From Rubrobacteraceae bacterium (GTDB lineage Bacteria > Actinomycetota > Rubrobacteria > Rubrobacterales > Rubrobacteraceae): 9,039 nt of DNA. Positions within the stretch are counted from its first letter, which is position 1. Each line of letters opens with the position of its first letter. Both the position numbers and the translations under genes were made by a program. Under the pieces are notes generated by a model. That model saw only the letters and a list, made by a program, of their open reading frames with translations. It searched no databases and had not been told where the DNA came from. Shown here in pieces: positions 1 to 7,507 of the stretch. Location of the stretch: contig JACCSM010000180.1 of NCBI GenBank assembly GCA_013698525.1, forward strand, positions 1 through 9,039. Reading direction: 5' to 3'.

Positions 1-959
1 ATCTGAGTCTGTTCGTGCTGCCCCTCCTGACCGGCTATTTCATCTGGAAGCGGCGGCTCGACACCAGCACTCTCCGCTGGCTGGTGATGGCGTTCGTCGC
101 GGCGGGAGTATTCGCCAACGTCTATCCATTCGCCCCTGGCGGCTACACCGAGGTACTTACGGCGCTGCACCTGCCGATCGCGCTCTGGCTGGTAGTGGGC
201 ATCGCGTACGCGGGCAGCCGGTGGGGCCAGGCGGACGGCCGCATGGACTTCATTCGGTTCTCAGGCGAGCTCTTTATCTACTACGTCCTGATCGCGCTCG
301 GCGGCGCCGTCCTCACGGCGTTCATGGCGATGATCTTCCAGGCCATCGGGATCGACGTGGAGCCCTTCTTCGAGTCGTGGCTGCTGCCGTGCGGAGCGGT
401 CGGGGCCATCGTGGTCGCCTCCTGGCTGGTGGAGGCCAAGCAAAGCGTGATCGAGAACATGGCGCCCGTGTTGACGCGCCTCTTCACACCTTTTTTCGCC
501 GCCGTGCTGGTCACGTTTCTGGGGACCCTGCTGTGGACCGGACGCGGAGTCGACATCGGGCGGAACGCGCTCATCGCCTTCGACCTGCTCCTGGTGGTGG
601 TCCTTGGCCTTCTGCTCTATTCCGTCTCCGCCCGGGACCCCCGGTCGCCCCCCGGCGCCTTAGATGTGGTGCAGGTCGTGCTGGTGGTCAGTGCGCTATT
701 GGCCGACGCGGTAGCGCTGTGGGCCATCGCCGCGCGCATAACCGAGTTCGGCTTCAGCCCGAACCGCGTGGCCGCCCTGGGTGAGAACGTGATTCTTCTG
801 GTCAATCTGGCGTGGTCCGCCTTGCTCTACATCCGCTTTCTGAGAGGGCGCGGATCGTTCACGGGCCTCGAACAGTGGCAGACGAATTACATGCCCGTCT
901 ATGCCGTGTGGGCGGCGATCGTCGTGATCGTCTTTCCGCCGGTGTTCGGATACATCTGA
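1..959 (+). CDS. Multi-pass membrane protein of unknown function (3' part, 5' end outside window)
   Basis: The reading frame is open to the first base of the window, so the GTG at 15 is probably an internal valine and the gene is cut by the window edge. It ends with TGA at 957-959. The visible protein, about 318 residues, is strongly hydrophobic with roughly nine or ten predicted membrane spans separated by short polar loops. Recognisable pieces include a loop with VEAKQSVIEN (near residue 140 counted from the GTG) and a late FGFSPNRVAALGEN segment just before the last two spans. No catalytic motif, signal peptide or transporter signature is apparent. The layout and the late SPNR segment recall DUF4153-type membrane proteins, but I hold that loosely. 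It lies 100 nt upstream of the leader ORF/HdeD pair on the same strand, so co-transcription is possible but not shown. Confidence 0.85.
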   Translation, partial: LSLFVLPLLTGYFIWKRRLDTSTLRWLVMAFVAAGVFANVYPFAPGGYTEVLTALHLPIALWLVVGIAYAGSRWGQADGRMDFIRFSGELFIYYVLIALGGAVLTAFMAMIFQAIGIDVEPFFESWLLPCGAVGAIVVASWLVEAKQSVIENMAPVLTRLFTPFFAAVLVTFLGTLLWTGRGVDIGRNALIAFDLLLVVVLGLLLYSVSARDPRSPPGALDVVQVVLVVSALLADAVALWAIAARITEFGFSPNRVAALGENVILLVNLAWSALLYIRFLRGRGSFTGLEQWQTNYMPVYAVWAAIVVIVFPPVFGYI

Positions 960-984
960 GAGGGTGACGATATACCCGTTCTTC

Positions 985-1011
985 TTGGAACTCCGTAAAG
1001 CGGAAGTCCAA
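985..1011 (+). repeat. Short imperfect hairpin between membrane-protein genes
   Basis: Bases 985-995 and 1001-1011 pair at 9 of 11 positions around a 5-nt loop (996-1000); the mismatches are in the middle of the stem. It begins 25 nt after the stop of the upstream membrane gene. No T-run follows on either strand, so it is not a standard intrinsic terminator. It could be an operator, an attenuating RNA structure in the leader of the downstream genes, or chance. Confidence 0.3.
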
Positions 1012-1059
1012 CTTCGAAAAATAACGCTTCCAGGCACTCCGGTGGATGAGGGTGAGAGG

Positions 1060-1149
1060 ATGAGCTATTGGGAGAATACTGGCCGCGAGGAAGGCTTCGT
1101 GCCCACAATGGGGACTACTCAGCGTAGGCAAGCGGGAGGTGGAAGGTGA
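1060..1149 (+). CDS. Candidate 29-aa leader peptide coupled to the HdeD-family gene
   Basis: ATG at 1060 opens a 29-codon frame beginning MSYWENTGREEG and ending in a glycine/arginine-rich tail. It is preceded by a purine-rich stretch (gagggtgag, 1048-1056) that could act as a ribosome-binding site. Its TGA (1147-1149) overlaps the GTG of the next gene in a GTGA arrangement, the classic geometry for translational coupling, and the ribosome-binding site of the HdeD gene lies inside its last codons. The same frame can be extended to a GTG at 964, but that start has no better support. The peptide is hydrophilic, has no recognisable domain and could be a chance ORF; conservation in relatives would decide. 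It is included because start, binding site and coupled stop agree. Confidence 0.35.
   Translation: MSYWENTGREEGFVPTMGTTQRRQAGGGR
1135..1140 (+). promoter_or_regulatory. Ribosome-binding site fixing the GTG start of the HdeD-family gene
   Basis: GGAGGT ends 5 nt before the GTG at 1146. This near-perfect Shine-Dalgarno match supports the GTG start and places the initiation site inside the 3' end of the short upstream ORF. Confidence 0.7.
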
Positions 1150-1712
1150 GTAGTTACGCCGGCGGAAGAGGTGAAGCCCTGCCTTGGGGGCTGGTCCTGG
1201 TGGAAGGAATCGTCGTCGCTCTCTTTGGGTTGATCCTGTTGGTGGCCCCAGGAGCCTCACTGTTCTTCCTAGTGCTGCTACTTGGCATCTACCTGTTCAT
1301 AGCGGGCATCTTCCGCATCATAGGTATCTTTTTAGATTCCTCTTCTTGGGGCTGGAAGCTAGCCGCTGGCGTCCTGTGCCTCATAGCTGGCTTGGCAATA
1401 CTCAGCGACCCTCTGTGGAGCACCACCCTGGCCTCTACGTGGTTGGTCATCCTCGTGGGGTTTTTGGCTATGCTTCAGGGCGCTGCGGGCCTGATAGTTG
1501 CTTTCCAAGGGGGCAGTTGGGGCATGGGGGTCTTGTCTGTGCTAGGCATCCTCTTTGGTCTTTTCCTGGTGATCAACCCCCTGATCGGGGTGGCGACGCT
1601 AACGTTCATCCTGGCGATCTTCATGCTCATCGGGGGTGTTGGAGCGGTATTTCAGGCGTTCAGGATGCGTAGGGAAGCGGCGGCAGCACAGCAGCCCCGG
1701 CGGGTGCGCTAG
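1146..1712 (+). CDS. HdeD family (DUF308) membrane protein
   Basis: This 188-residue protein matches the HdeD/DUF308 pattern: a short polar N-terminus, then six closely spaced membrane spans arranged as repeated two-helix units, each with small-residue-rich helices. Examples are the helix after the LPWGLVLVEG start, GIYLFIAGIFRIIG near residue 48, and the last span near 150-168 ending in an FQAFRMRRE cytoplasmic tail. Family members are inner-membrane proteins; E. coli HdeD is linked to acid resistance at high cell density, but most actinobacterial homologues have no assigned role. The GTG start at 1146 is chosen because of the GGAGGT 5 nt upstream. The gene uses ATA, CTA and TTT codons more freely than its neighbours, a weak hint of different ancestry. 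It is the last intact plus-strand gene before the convergent purine operon and tRNA cluster. Confidence 0.85.
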   Translation: MSSYAGGRGEALPWGLVLVEGIVVALFGLILLVAPGASLFFLVLLLGIYLFIAGIFRIIGIFLDSSSWGWKLAAGVLCLIAGLAILSDPLWSTTLASTWLVILVGFLAMLQGAAGLIVAFQGGSWGMGVLSVLGILFGLFLVINPLIGVATLTFILAIFMLIGGVGAVFQAFRMRREAAAAQQPRRVR

Positions 1713-1740
1713 GGCGAGCGACTTCCGAGAGCGCCGTTAG

Positions 1741-1980
1741 GACGGAGTTCTAAGAATTTATCTTCTACGAGGGGTCGTCTCCGGGCGCGGTCGCTACCTG
1801 GTGATCAGGCGTAGCACCGCGTATCTGAATGGCACCTGGCAGATGGTCTCGGGCGCGGTCGAGGCGGGCGAGACCGGGCTCGTGCCGGTCAAATTCTTCT
1901 CGGCGGACCTCTTGGCCAACACTCGGAAGGGGCACCTAGAGTCGCTTCCGCGGCCACGACGGCAACGTCTACGTTTATAA
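1741..1980 (+). pseudogene. Nudix hydrolase remnant, 5'-truncated and lacking the catalytic box
   Basis: The frame opens after a TAG at 1738-1740 and runs to TAA at 1978-1980 with no conventional start codon before the GTG at 1801. It encodes a recognisable Nudix N-terminal half: GRGRYLVIRRS (from 1783), then GTWQMVSGAVEAGE, the strand and first part of the Nudix box. The box GX5EX7REUXEEXGU should follow, but the sequence passes directly from GAVEAGET to GLVPVKFFSADLL. About 13 codons are missing, including the whole REUXEE catalytic core. The sequence then loses family resemblance after SADLLANT and stops. A scrap in another frame (HDGNVYVYKW, 1955-1984) reads into the tRNA-Val gene. The family is known to hydrolyse nucleoside diphosphates linked to another moiety; this copy cannot. 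It lies between convergent transcription units. Confidence 0.7.
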
Positions 1981-1981
1981 G

Positions 1982-2053
1982 TGGGCGATGCTGGGTTCGA
2001 ACCAGCGACCTCCTCCTTGTAAGGGAGGCGCTCTACCCCTGAGCTAATCGCCC
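1982..2053 (-). tRNA. tRNA-Val, anticodon TAC
   Basis: On the minus strand this folds as a complete 72-nt cloverleaf. The 7-bp acceptor stem GGGCGAT/ATCGCCC (2047-2053 with 1983-1989) is perfect, the D-arm is AGCTC...GAGC, the anticodon stem CCTCC/GGAGG encloses the loop CTTACAA, and the T-arm is GCTGG-TTCGAAC-CCAGC. Anticodon TAC reads GUA and other valine codons. The discriminator is A (1982), and no CCA is encoded, so the 3' end must be added by tRNA nucleotidyltransferase. It is the last of three tRNA genes downstream of purH on the same strand. Confidence 0.97.
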
Positions 2054-2144
2054 GTATTAACAGTTCGGCTAGTCAGCACTTCGGCCTGTCAGCTTCTTGT
2101 ATTGGCTGACTAGCTGAAGTGCTGACCGGCTGACCAGCTAATAT
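2054..2144. repeat. Inverted pair of 8-nt tandem arrays filling the tRNA-Val/tRNA-Glu spacer
   Basis: From 2105 to 2144 the plus strand is five 8-nt blocks: four begin GCTGA (at 2105, 2113, 2121 and 2129) and the fifth begins GCTAA (2137). Read on the minus strand from 2093 down to 2054 there are again five 8-nt blocks: two begin GCTGAC (2093, 2077), two begin GCCGAA (2085, 2069), and the last begins GTTAA (2061). The two 40-nt arrays therefore form a long imperfect palindrome around an 11-nt loop (2094-2104). Of 40 opposed positions 30 are Watson-Crick, 4 are G-T on the plus strand and 6 are mismatches. The best continuous stretch pairs 2072-2085 with 2113-2126 (14 positions, one of them a G-T). 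The structure occupies essentially the whole spacer, so the co-transcribed tRNA precursor would carry a long stem between tRNA-Glu and tRNA-Val. Confidence 0.8.
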
Positions 2145-2145
2145 G

Positions 2146-2218
2146 TGCCCCCAACGGGATTCGAACCCGTGCCGCCGCCTTGAAAGGGCGGTGTCCTGGG
2201 CCTCTAGACGATGGGGGC
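2146..2218 (-). tRNA. tRNA-Glu, anticodon TTC
   Basis: This is a 73-nt minus-strand cloverleaf. The acceptor stem GCCCCCA/TGGGGGC is perfect (2212-2218 with 2147-2153), the anticodon stem CCGCC/GGCGG encloses the loop CTTTCAA, and the T-loop is TTCGAAT. Anticodon TTC reads both glutamate codons. The discriminator is A (2146), and no CCA is encoded. It lies between tRNA-Lys and tRNA-Val in one cluster. Charged Glu-tRNA may also feed tetrapyrrole synthesis or Gln-tRNA formation in many bacteria, which this window cannot address. Confidence 0.97.
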
Positions 2219-2255
2219 TCACGAGCTGGGCAGGGCCCGCCTCCAAAAGTTTAGC

Positions 2256-2282
2256 AGATCCTCCAATGATGAGGCAGGATCT
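2256..2282. repeat. Perfect 7-bp inverted repeat in the tRNA-Lys/tRNA-Glu spacer
   Basis: AGATCCT at 2256-2262 and AGGATCT at 2276-2282 are exact reverse complements around a 13-nt loop. It lies in the 81-nt spacer between tRNA-Glu and tRNA-Lys and may form a hairpin in the precursor transcript. No T-run follows, so it does not look like a terminator. The stem is short enough to be chance. Confidence 0.3.
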
Positions 2283-2299
2283 CACAACCAGCGAAAAGG

Positions 2300-2371
2300 T
2301 GAGCCAGGTAGGGATCGAACCTACGACACGAGGATTAAAAGTCCCCTGCTCTGCCACTGAGCTACTGGCCC
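2300..2371 (-). tRNA. tRNA-Lys, anticodon TTT
   Basis: This is a 72-nt minus-strand cloverleaf. The acceptor stem is GGGCCAG/CTGGCTC with one G-T pair (2365-2371 with 2301-2307), the D-arm is AGCTC...GAGC, the anticodon stem GGGGA/TCCTC encloses the loop CTTTTAA, and the T-arm is GTAGG-TTCGATC-CCTAC. Anticodon TTT reads both lysine codons. The discriminator is A (2300). The bases after it are CCT, so no CCA is encoded. It is the first tRNA of the cluster, starting 57 nt after the purH stop on the same strand. I see no convincing terminator between them. Confidence 0.97.
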
Positions 2372-2428
2372 AGGCTCTGCCCAGAGTCTACCCGAAAACC
2401 ACTATGTCTTCGACCTTGTGGAACGCCT

Positions 2429-3984
<1,556 letters not shown>

Positions 3985-3988
<4 letters not shown>

Positions 3989-4566
3989 ACGTTCACCCTC
4001 CCAAGGAAATAGTCTGCGACCGCCAGGACGAGCAGCCTGTGCTCCACAGGATGAAGCCGCCCGAGCAACGTCTCTTTCGTATCCTCTGGCAGAACCGGCA
4101 CCCTCTCCTGCGCGACGACGGGCCCAGCATCTACTTCCTCTACCATGAGATGCACCGTCACCCCCGTCTCATCGACCCCAGCCTCCAGCGCCCGCTCCAC
4201 AGCGCGTAGCCCACGGAACTCGGGCAAGAGCGAAGGATGAACGTTCAACACAGCAGGGAAATGCTCGAGGAAGACCGGCGATAGTATCCGCATGTACCCG
4301 GCTCCTACCACCAGCCCGACGTCGTGGACTTCGATCCTGGCAGCAAGCTCCCTGTCGTAGTCCTCCTTGCCGGCGAATCCGGCGGGATCGACATGCTCGA
4401 CAGGAACACCGGCCCGCCGCGCCCGCTCGAAAGCGAAAGTCTCCTTCCTGTCCCCTGCGACGACGATAAGGTTCTCGGGATAGGCTTCCAGCAAAGCCTG
4501 CAGGTTCGTCCCAGCACCCGAAGCCAGCACGGCGAAGCGCGAGCCTTCGGGCAGCCGCTCAGACAA
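3985..4566 (-). CDS. purN: Phosphoribosylglycinamide formyltransferase PurN
   Basis: PurN transfers a formyl group from 10-formyl-THF to GAR, giving FGAR. The 193-residue protein has the phosphate-binding SGAGTN loop (16-21), GAGYMRILS (88-96), the NVHPSLLP segment with catalytic Asn108 and His110, and Asp146 in EEVDAGPVV, so all three catalytic residues are present. After HPSLLP the usual AFPG or KFPG is EFRG here, a local departure beside the active site. The TTG at 4566 gives the MSERLPEGSRFAVLASG start expected for the family. It overlaps the purM stop by 8 nt (TTGTCTGA), so initiation probably depends on ribosomes finishing purM. No nearer ATG or GTG gives a full-length N-terminus. It ends in an ATGA overlap with purH. 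Confidence 0.96.
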
Positions 4567-5581
4567 ACTCTACGCCCCTGGCCTCCGTGACCTCCCCGAT
4601 CCGCCAGACATCACAACCTGCCCCGCGCAGCGCTTCGAGCCCCGCCTCTGCCTCCTCGTGTGGCACGACCGCGCAGAATCCAACGCCGAGGTTGAAGACC
4701 CCGAGCATCTCGCTTTCGGGTACGCCGCCGAGAGAACGTATGAGTCCGAAGACCGCCGGTTCCTCCCATGACCCGGCATCGAGACGCGCCCCGAGCCCCC
4801 CGAGCGCGCGTGGAAGGTTACCCACGAGTCCGCCCCCCGTCACGTGCGCCATCCCCCGAACCTCGGCCGCTCCGCGCAGGGCCTCTATCTCCCGCACGTA
4901 CGCCCGGTGCGGCTCGAGATAGACCTCTCCGGCGGACCGGCGCAGGCCCTCAGGAACGTCGTAGTAGGCGACCCCGGCGTCAGCGAGCACCTTGCGTGCC
5001 AGCGTGTAGCCGTTGGTGTGCAGGCCGCTGGAGGCAAGGCCGAGCACGGCGTCGCCGGGCCGTACCCTCTCACTGCCGACTACCTCGTTCCGCTCGCACG
5101 CCCCTACGCACACGCCGACGACCTCGAAGTCTCCCTGGCTGTAGATACCCGGCATCTCCGCAGTCTCGCCGCCGATCAGCGCAACACCAAGCCGCCCGCA
5201 GGCATCTGCGGCGCCGCTGACTATGCCGGCGACGGCTTCGGGATCGAGACGACTGCTTGCGACGTAGTCGAGGAAGAAGAGCGGACGCGCGCCCGTGGCG
5301 AGCACATCGTTTGCGCAGTGGTTGACGATATCTGCGCCTAAAGAGCCGTAGCGTCCCATCTCTCTGGCGACGAGGACCTTCGTGCCGACGCCGTCGATGG
5401 TCGAGGCGAGGACGGGATCCTTGTACCCGGCGAGAGCGTACAGGCCGGCGAAGCCGCCAGGTGTGCCGAGGACCTCGGGGCCGTGGGTACTCTCAGCCGC
5501 GGGGCGCATGAGGTCGACGGCCCGCTCGCCGCGCTCGATAGAGACGCCTGCGGCCTCGTAGCCGGCCCTGTTCTCAGGCAA
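4559..5581 (-). CDS. purM: Phosphoribosylformylglycinamidine cyclo-ligase (AIR synthetase) PurM
   Basis: PurM uses ATP to close the imidazole ring of FGAM, giving AIR; it is homologous to the PurL catalytic core. Family landmarks in order, numbered from the TTG start, are YEAAGVSIERGERAV (8-22), STIDGVGTK (60-68), NHCANDVLATGARPLFFLDY (87-106), GGETAEMPG (137-145), SSGLHTNGY (184-192), HVTGGGLVGNLPR (246-258) and FNLGVG (296-301). The longest frame starts at a GTG at 5605, but that would overlap the acetyltransferase gene by 32 nt, has no ribosome-binding site and adds eight residues unlike the family. The TTG at 5581 gives 340 aa, the usual length, and an 8-nt overlap (TTGCCTGA) like those at two other junctions of this operon. 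I prefer it, though the start is not certain. Confidence 0.96.
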   Translation of the reverse strand: MPENRAGYEAAGVSIERGERAVDLMRPAAESTHGPEVLGTPGGFAGLYALAGYKDPVLASTIDGVGTKVLVAREMGRYGSLGADIVNHCANDVLATGARPLFFLDYVASSRLDPEAVAGIVSGAADACGRLGVALIGGETAEMPGIYSQGDFEVVGVCVGACERNEVVGSERVRPGDAVLGLASSGLHTNGYTLARKVLADAGVAYYDVPEGLRRSAGEVYLEPHRAYVREIEALRGAAEVRGMAHVTGGGLVGNLPRALGGLGARLDAGSWEEPAVFGLIRSLGGVPESEMLGVFNLGVGFCAVVPHEEAEAGLEALRGAGCDVWRIGEVTEARGVEFV

Positions 5582-6035
5582 CGTTGCACTTTTCGTAGAA
5601 GACACACTCGAACGGCCCGATACTGCCGCGCCTCACTTCGCGGTAGCCGTTCTCGAGGTAGAGATGCCTGGCAGCCAGCTGCTGTACGGTCGTGTCGAGG
5701 CGCAGCGTAGAGTAGCCGAGCTCGGCGGCGCGGCGGTGCAGGGCGTCGAGCATAGCCTGCCCGTAGCCGCGTCCCTGCAAATTCGGCCTCACCCGCATAC
5801 GCTTCACTTCGGCCGCATCGGACGGGAGCCGCCTCAAAGCCCCCATCGCAACGACCTCCCCTTCCAGGATGCCGACCAGAAACTCGCCGCCAGATCCGAG
5901 ATATACGTCTTCGATCTCATCCAGGTCCTCATCCCACGGACCGCTTCCCATGTGCGCGCCGACCTCGTTCAACGCGTCGTCGTGCAGGCGCCTGACGGCA
6001 CGTTTGTCCCCAGGCTCGTAGCGTCGGATGTGCAA
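5574..6035 (-). CDS. GNAT-family N-acetyltransferase embedded in the purine operon
   Basis: This is a 153-residue single-domain GNAT fold protein. It opens with IRRYEPGD (β1), has the acetyl-CoA pyrophosphate-binding motif A in VKRMRVRPNLQGRGYG (77-92; the R/QxxGxG/A signature is QGRGYG), and motif B in LDTTVQQLAARHLYLENGY (113-131), ending in a β7 strand ECVFYEK. GNATs transfer acetyl from acetyl-CoA to amines; the substrate cannot be read here. The frame can be extended to 6176, but that N-terminus is low-complexity arginine-rich sequence lying inside purF. The TTG at 6035, 1 nt after the purF stop with AAGGG 8 nt upstream, gives the normal GNAT start. Wedged between purF and purM with no free space, it is almost certainly co-transcribed with them, but it is not a standard purine enzyme. 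Confidence 0.9.
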   Translation of the reverse strand: MHIRRYEPGDKRAVRRLHDDALNEVGAHMGSGPWDEDLDEIEDVYLGSGGEFLVGILEGEVVAMGALRRLPSDAAEVKRMRVRPNLQGRGYGQAMLDALHRRAAELGYSTLRLDTTVQQLAARHLYLENGYREVRRGSIGPFECVFYEKCNVA

Positions 6036-6036
6036 G

Positions 6037-7497
6037 TCATCCGCCCTTGGTGGCAGCGTAGTGGGTCCGGTTCTCGAGCGCGAACTTGCTCGCCGTGCCT
6101 GTGGTCGGGTAGTCGCCGTCGAAGCAGGCGCGGCAGAGGCGGTCCTTCCTCTGTTCCGTGGCGGCGACCATCGCATCGGTAGAGAGGTAGGCGAGGGTGG
6201 TGGCCCCGATCTGGGCCCGGATCTCCTCTACCGTCAGGTTCGCGCCTACCAGTTGATCCGGGCTATCCATGTCGATGCCGTAGTAGCATGGGCCCTTGAT
6301 CGGGGGCGAAGAGACCCTGAAGTGGACCTCGGCGGCGCCGGCCTCGAAGAGCAACTCGACCAGCTTGCGGCTCGTGTTGCCGCGTACGATGGAGTCGTCC
6401 ACAACGACTACCCTGTTGCCCTCTATGACGCTCGGCAGCGGGTTGAGCTTGAGCCTGATGCCGAGCTGGCGCATCCCGTCGGTCGGCTGGATGAAGGTCC
6501 TGCCCACGTAGCGGTTCTTTATGAGGCCTTCTGCGTAAGGGATGCCGCTCCGCTGCGAGTAGCCGACCGCCGCCATCATCCCGGAGTCGGGGACGGGGAT
6601 CACCACGTCGGCCTCGGCCGGTGCCTCTTCCGCGAGCAGCTCACCCATCCTATGCCTGGAACCGGCGACCTCCCGTCCGTCGAACCGCGAGTCGGGACGG
6701 GCGAAGTACACGTACTCGAAGACGCACAGAGCACGGCGCGGGCTCTCTGCCCTATAGCTCGTCAGGCCATCGTCGTCTATCACAACGACCTCGCCAGGTT
6801 CGACATCGCGCAGGAACCTGGCGCCGATGATGTCAAGGCCGCATGTCTCGCTGGAGACGGCGTAACCGCCCTCGACCTCGCCGATGCAGAGGGGACGGAA
6901 GCCGTGAGAGTCGCGGAAAGCGACGAGCTTGTCACGGAAGATCATGGCCACAGAGTAAGCGCCTTCGAAGCGGCGCATCGCCTCCCTTACCGCCTCCCCG
7001 ACCGAGAGCCCCCGTTCCAGCTCCCTCACGGCCGCCGCCGCAATATAGGTCGTGTCCGAGGTCGAGTAGAACTTGAAGCCGTCTTCGGCCAGGCCATCCC
7101 GCAACTTCCCGGCGTTCACGAGGTTGCCGTTGTGGGCAACGGCCACGTTGACGTCGCCGCGACCGCCGAACTCGGGCTGGGCGTTCTCCCAGGAAGCGGA
7201 GCCTGTCGTCGAGTAGCGGACGTGGCCGAGCGCCAGGTGCCCGGCTTCGAGGGCTGCGAGGCGTGGTCCGTCGAAGACCTGTGAGACGAGGCCCATGTCG
7301 CGCATCGCGGTCGTGCGCTCGCCGTCGGAGACGGCGATGCCTGCCGACTCCTGGCCCCTGTGCTGGAGCGCGTAGAGCCCGAAGTACGTGCGCTGGGCCA
7401 GCTCCCCCGAGAGCTCGCGGGAGTAGAGCCCGAAGACGCCGCACGCCTCCTTCGGCTTGCCTTCCGTATCTAGGTAATCCACGTCGAGGGCACCCAC
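6037..7497 (-). CDS. purF: Amidophosphoribosyltransferase PurF, Fe-S type
   Basis: PurF commits PRPP to purines, transferring glutamine amide nitrogen to make phosphoribosylamine. In the 486-residue product the Ntn glutaminase domain starts at Cys19 (KEACGVFGLY) after a propeptide that must be cleaved to free the nucleophile. Other landmarks are QHRGQESAGIAV (45-56), GHVRYSTTG (91-99), AHNGNLVN (121-128), IPVPDSG (300-306) and the PRPP loop VVVVDDSIVRGNTS (363-376). Cysteines 258, 404, 455 and 458 (the last two as LCRAC) match the four ligands of the [4Fe-4S] cluster of the Bacillus subtilis type enzyme, so this PurF probably carries an oxygen-sensitive cluster. The GTG at 7497, 10 nt after the cupin stop, gives an 18-residue propeptide. 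A GTG at 7482 would give 13, closer to B. subtilis, and neither has a well-spaced ribosome-binding site. Confidence 0.97.
   Translation of the reverse strand: MGALDVDYLDTEGKPKEACGVFGLYSRELSGELAQRTYFGLYALQHRGQESAGIAVSDGERTTAMRDMGLVSQVFDGPRLAALEAGHLALGHVRYSTTGSASWENAQPEFGGRGDVNVAVAHNGNLVNAGKLRDGLAEDGFKFYSTSDTTYIAAAAVRELERGLSVGEAVREAMRRFEGAYSVAMIFRDKLVAFRDSHGFRPLCIGEVEGGYAVSSETCGLDIIGARFLRDVEPGEVVVIDDDGLTSYRAESPRRALCVFEYVYFARPDSRFDGREVAGSRHRMGELLAEEAPAEADVVIPVPDSGMMAAVGYSQRSGIPYAEGLIKNRYVGRTFIQPTDGMRQLGIRLKLNPLPSVIEGNRVVVVDDSIVRGNTSRKLVELLFEAGAAEVHFRVSSPPIKGPCYYGIDMDSPDQLVGANLTVEEIRAQIGATTLAYLSTDAMVAATEQRKDRLCRACFDGDYPTTGTASKFALENRTHYAATKGG
6041..6048 (-). promoter_or_regulatory. Ribosome-binding site deciding the TTG start of the GNAT gene
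   Basis: On the minus strand AAGGGCGG lies in the last codons of purF, with its AAGGG part 8 nt before the TTG at 6035. It supports this short start over the longer frame that reads into purF. Confidence 0.55.
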
Positions 7498-7507
7498 CTT
7501 CCGGGTC

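Noticed and set aside
945..974. Possible promoter (TTCGGA ... GATATA) before the leader ORF
   Set aside because: Both hexamers are poor matches and the first lies inside the upstream gene; not distinguishable from chance.
1955..1984. HDGNVYVYKW scrap in a second frame at the end of the Nudix remnant
   Set aside because: It could be a frameshifted gene end, but it is too short to assign to a family and runs into tRNA-Val; mentioned only within the pseudogene entry.
2073..2357. Minus-strand 94-codon ORF (FNPRVVGSIPTW motif)
   Set aside because: It reads directly through tRNA-Lys and tRNA-Glu; the motif is the translation of a tRNA T-arm region, not a protein.
2373..2388. Small inverted repeat (CTCTG/CAGAG) after purH as a terminator
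   Set aside because: The stem is only 4-5 bp with a 2-4 nt loop and no T-run, too weak to call.
6036..6176. N-terminal extension of the GNAT ORF to 6176
   Set aside because: The extra residues are arginine-rich shadow of purF; the TTG at 6035 has a ribosome-binding site and a normal GNAT start.
6028..7284. Plus-strand 418-codon ORF
   Set aside because: It lies wholly antisense to purF in a high-GC gene; no domain is recognisable and the purF frame is unambiguous.
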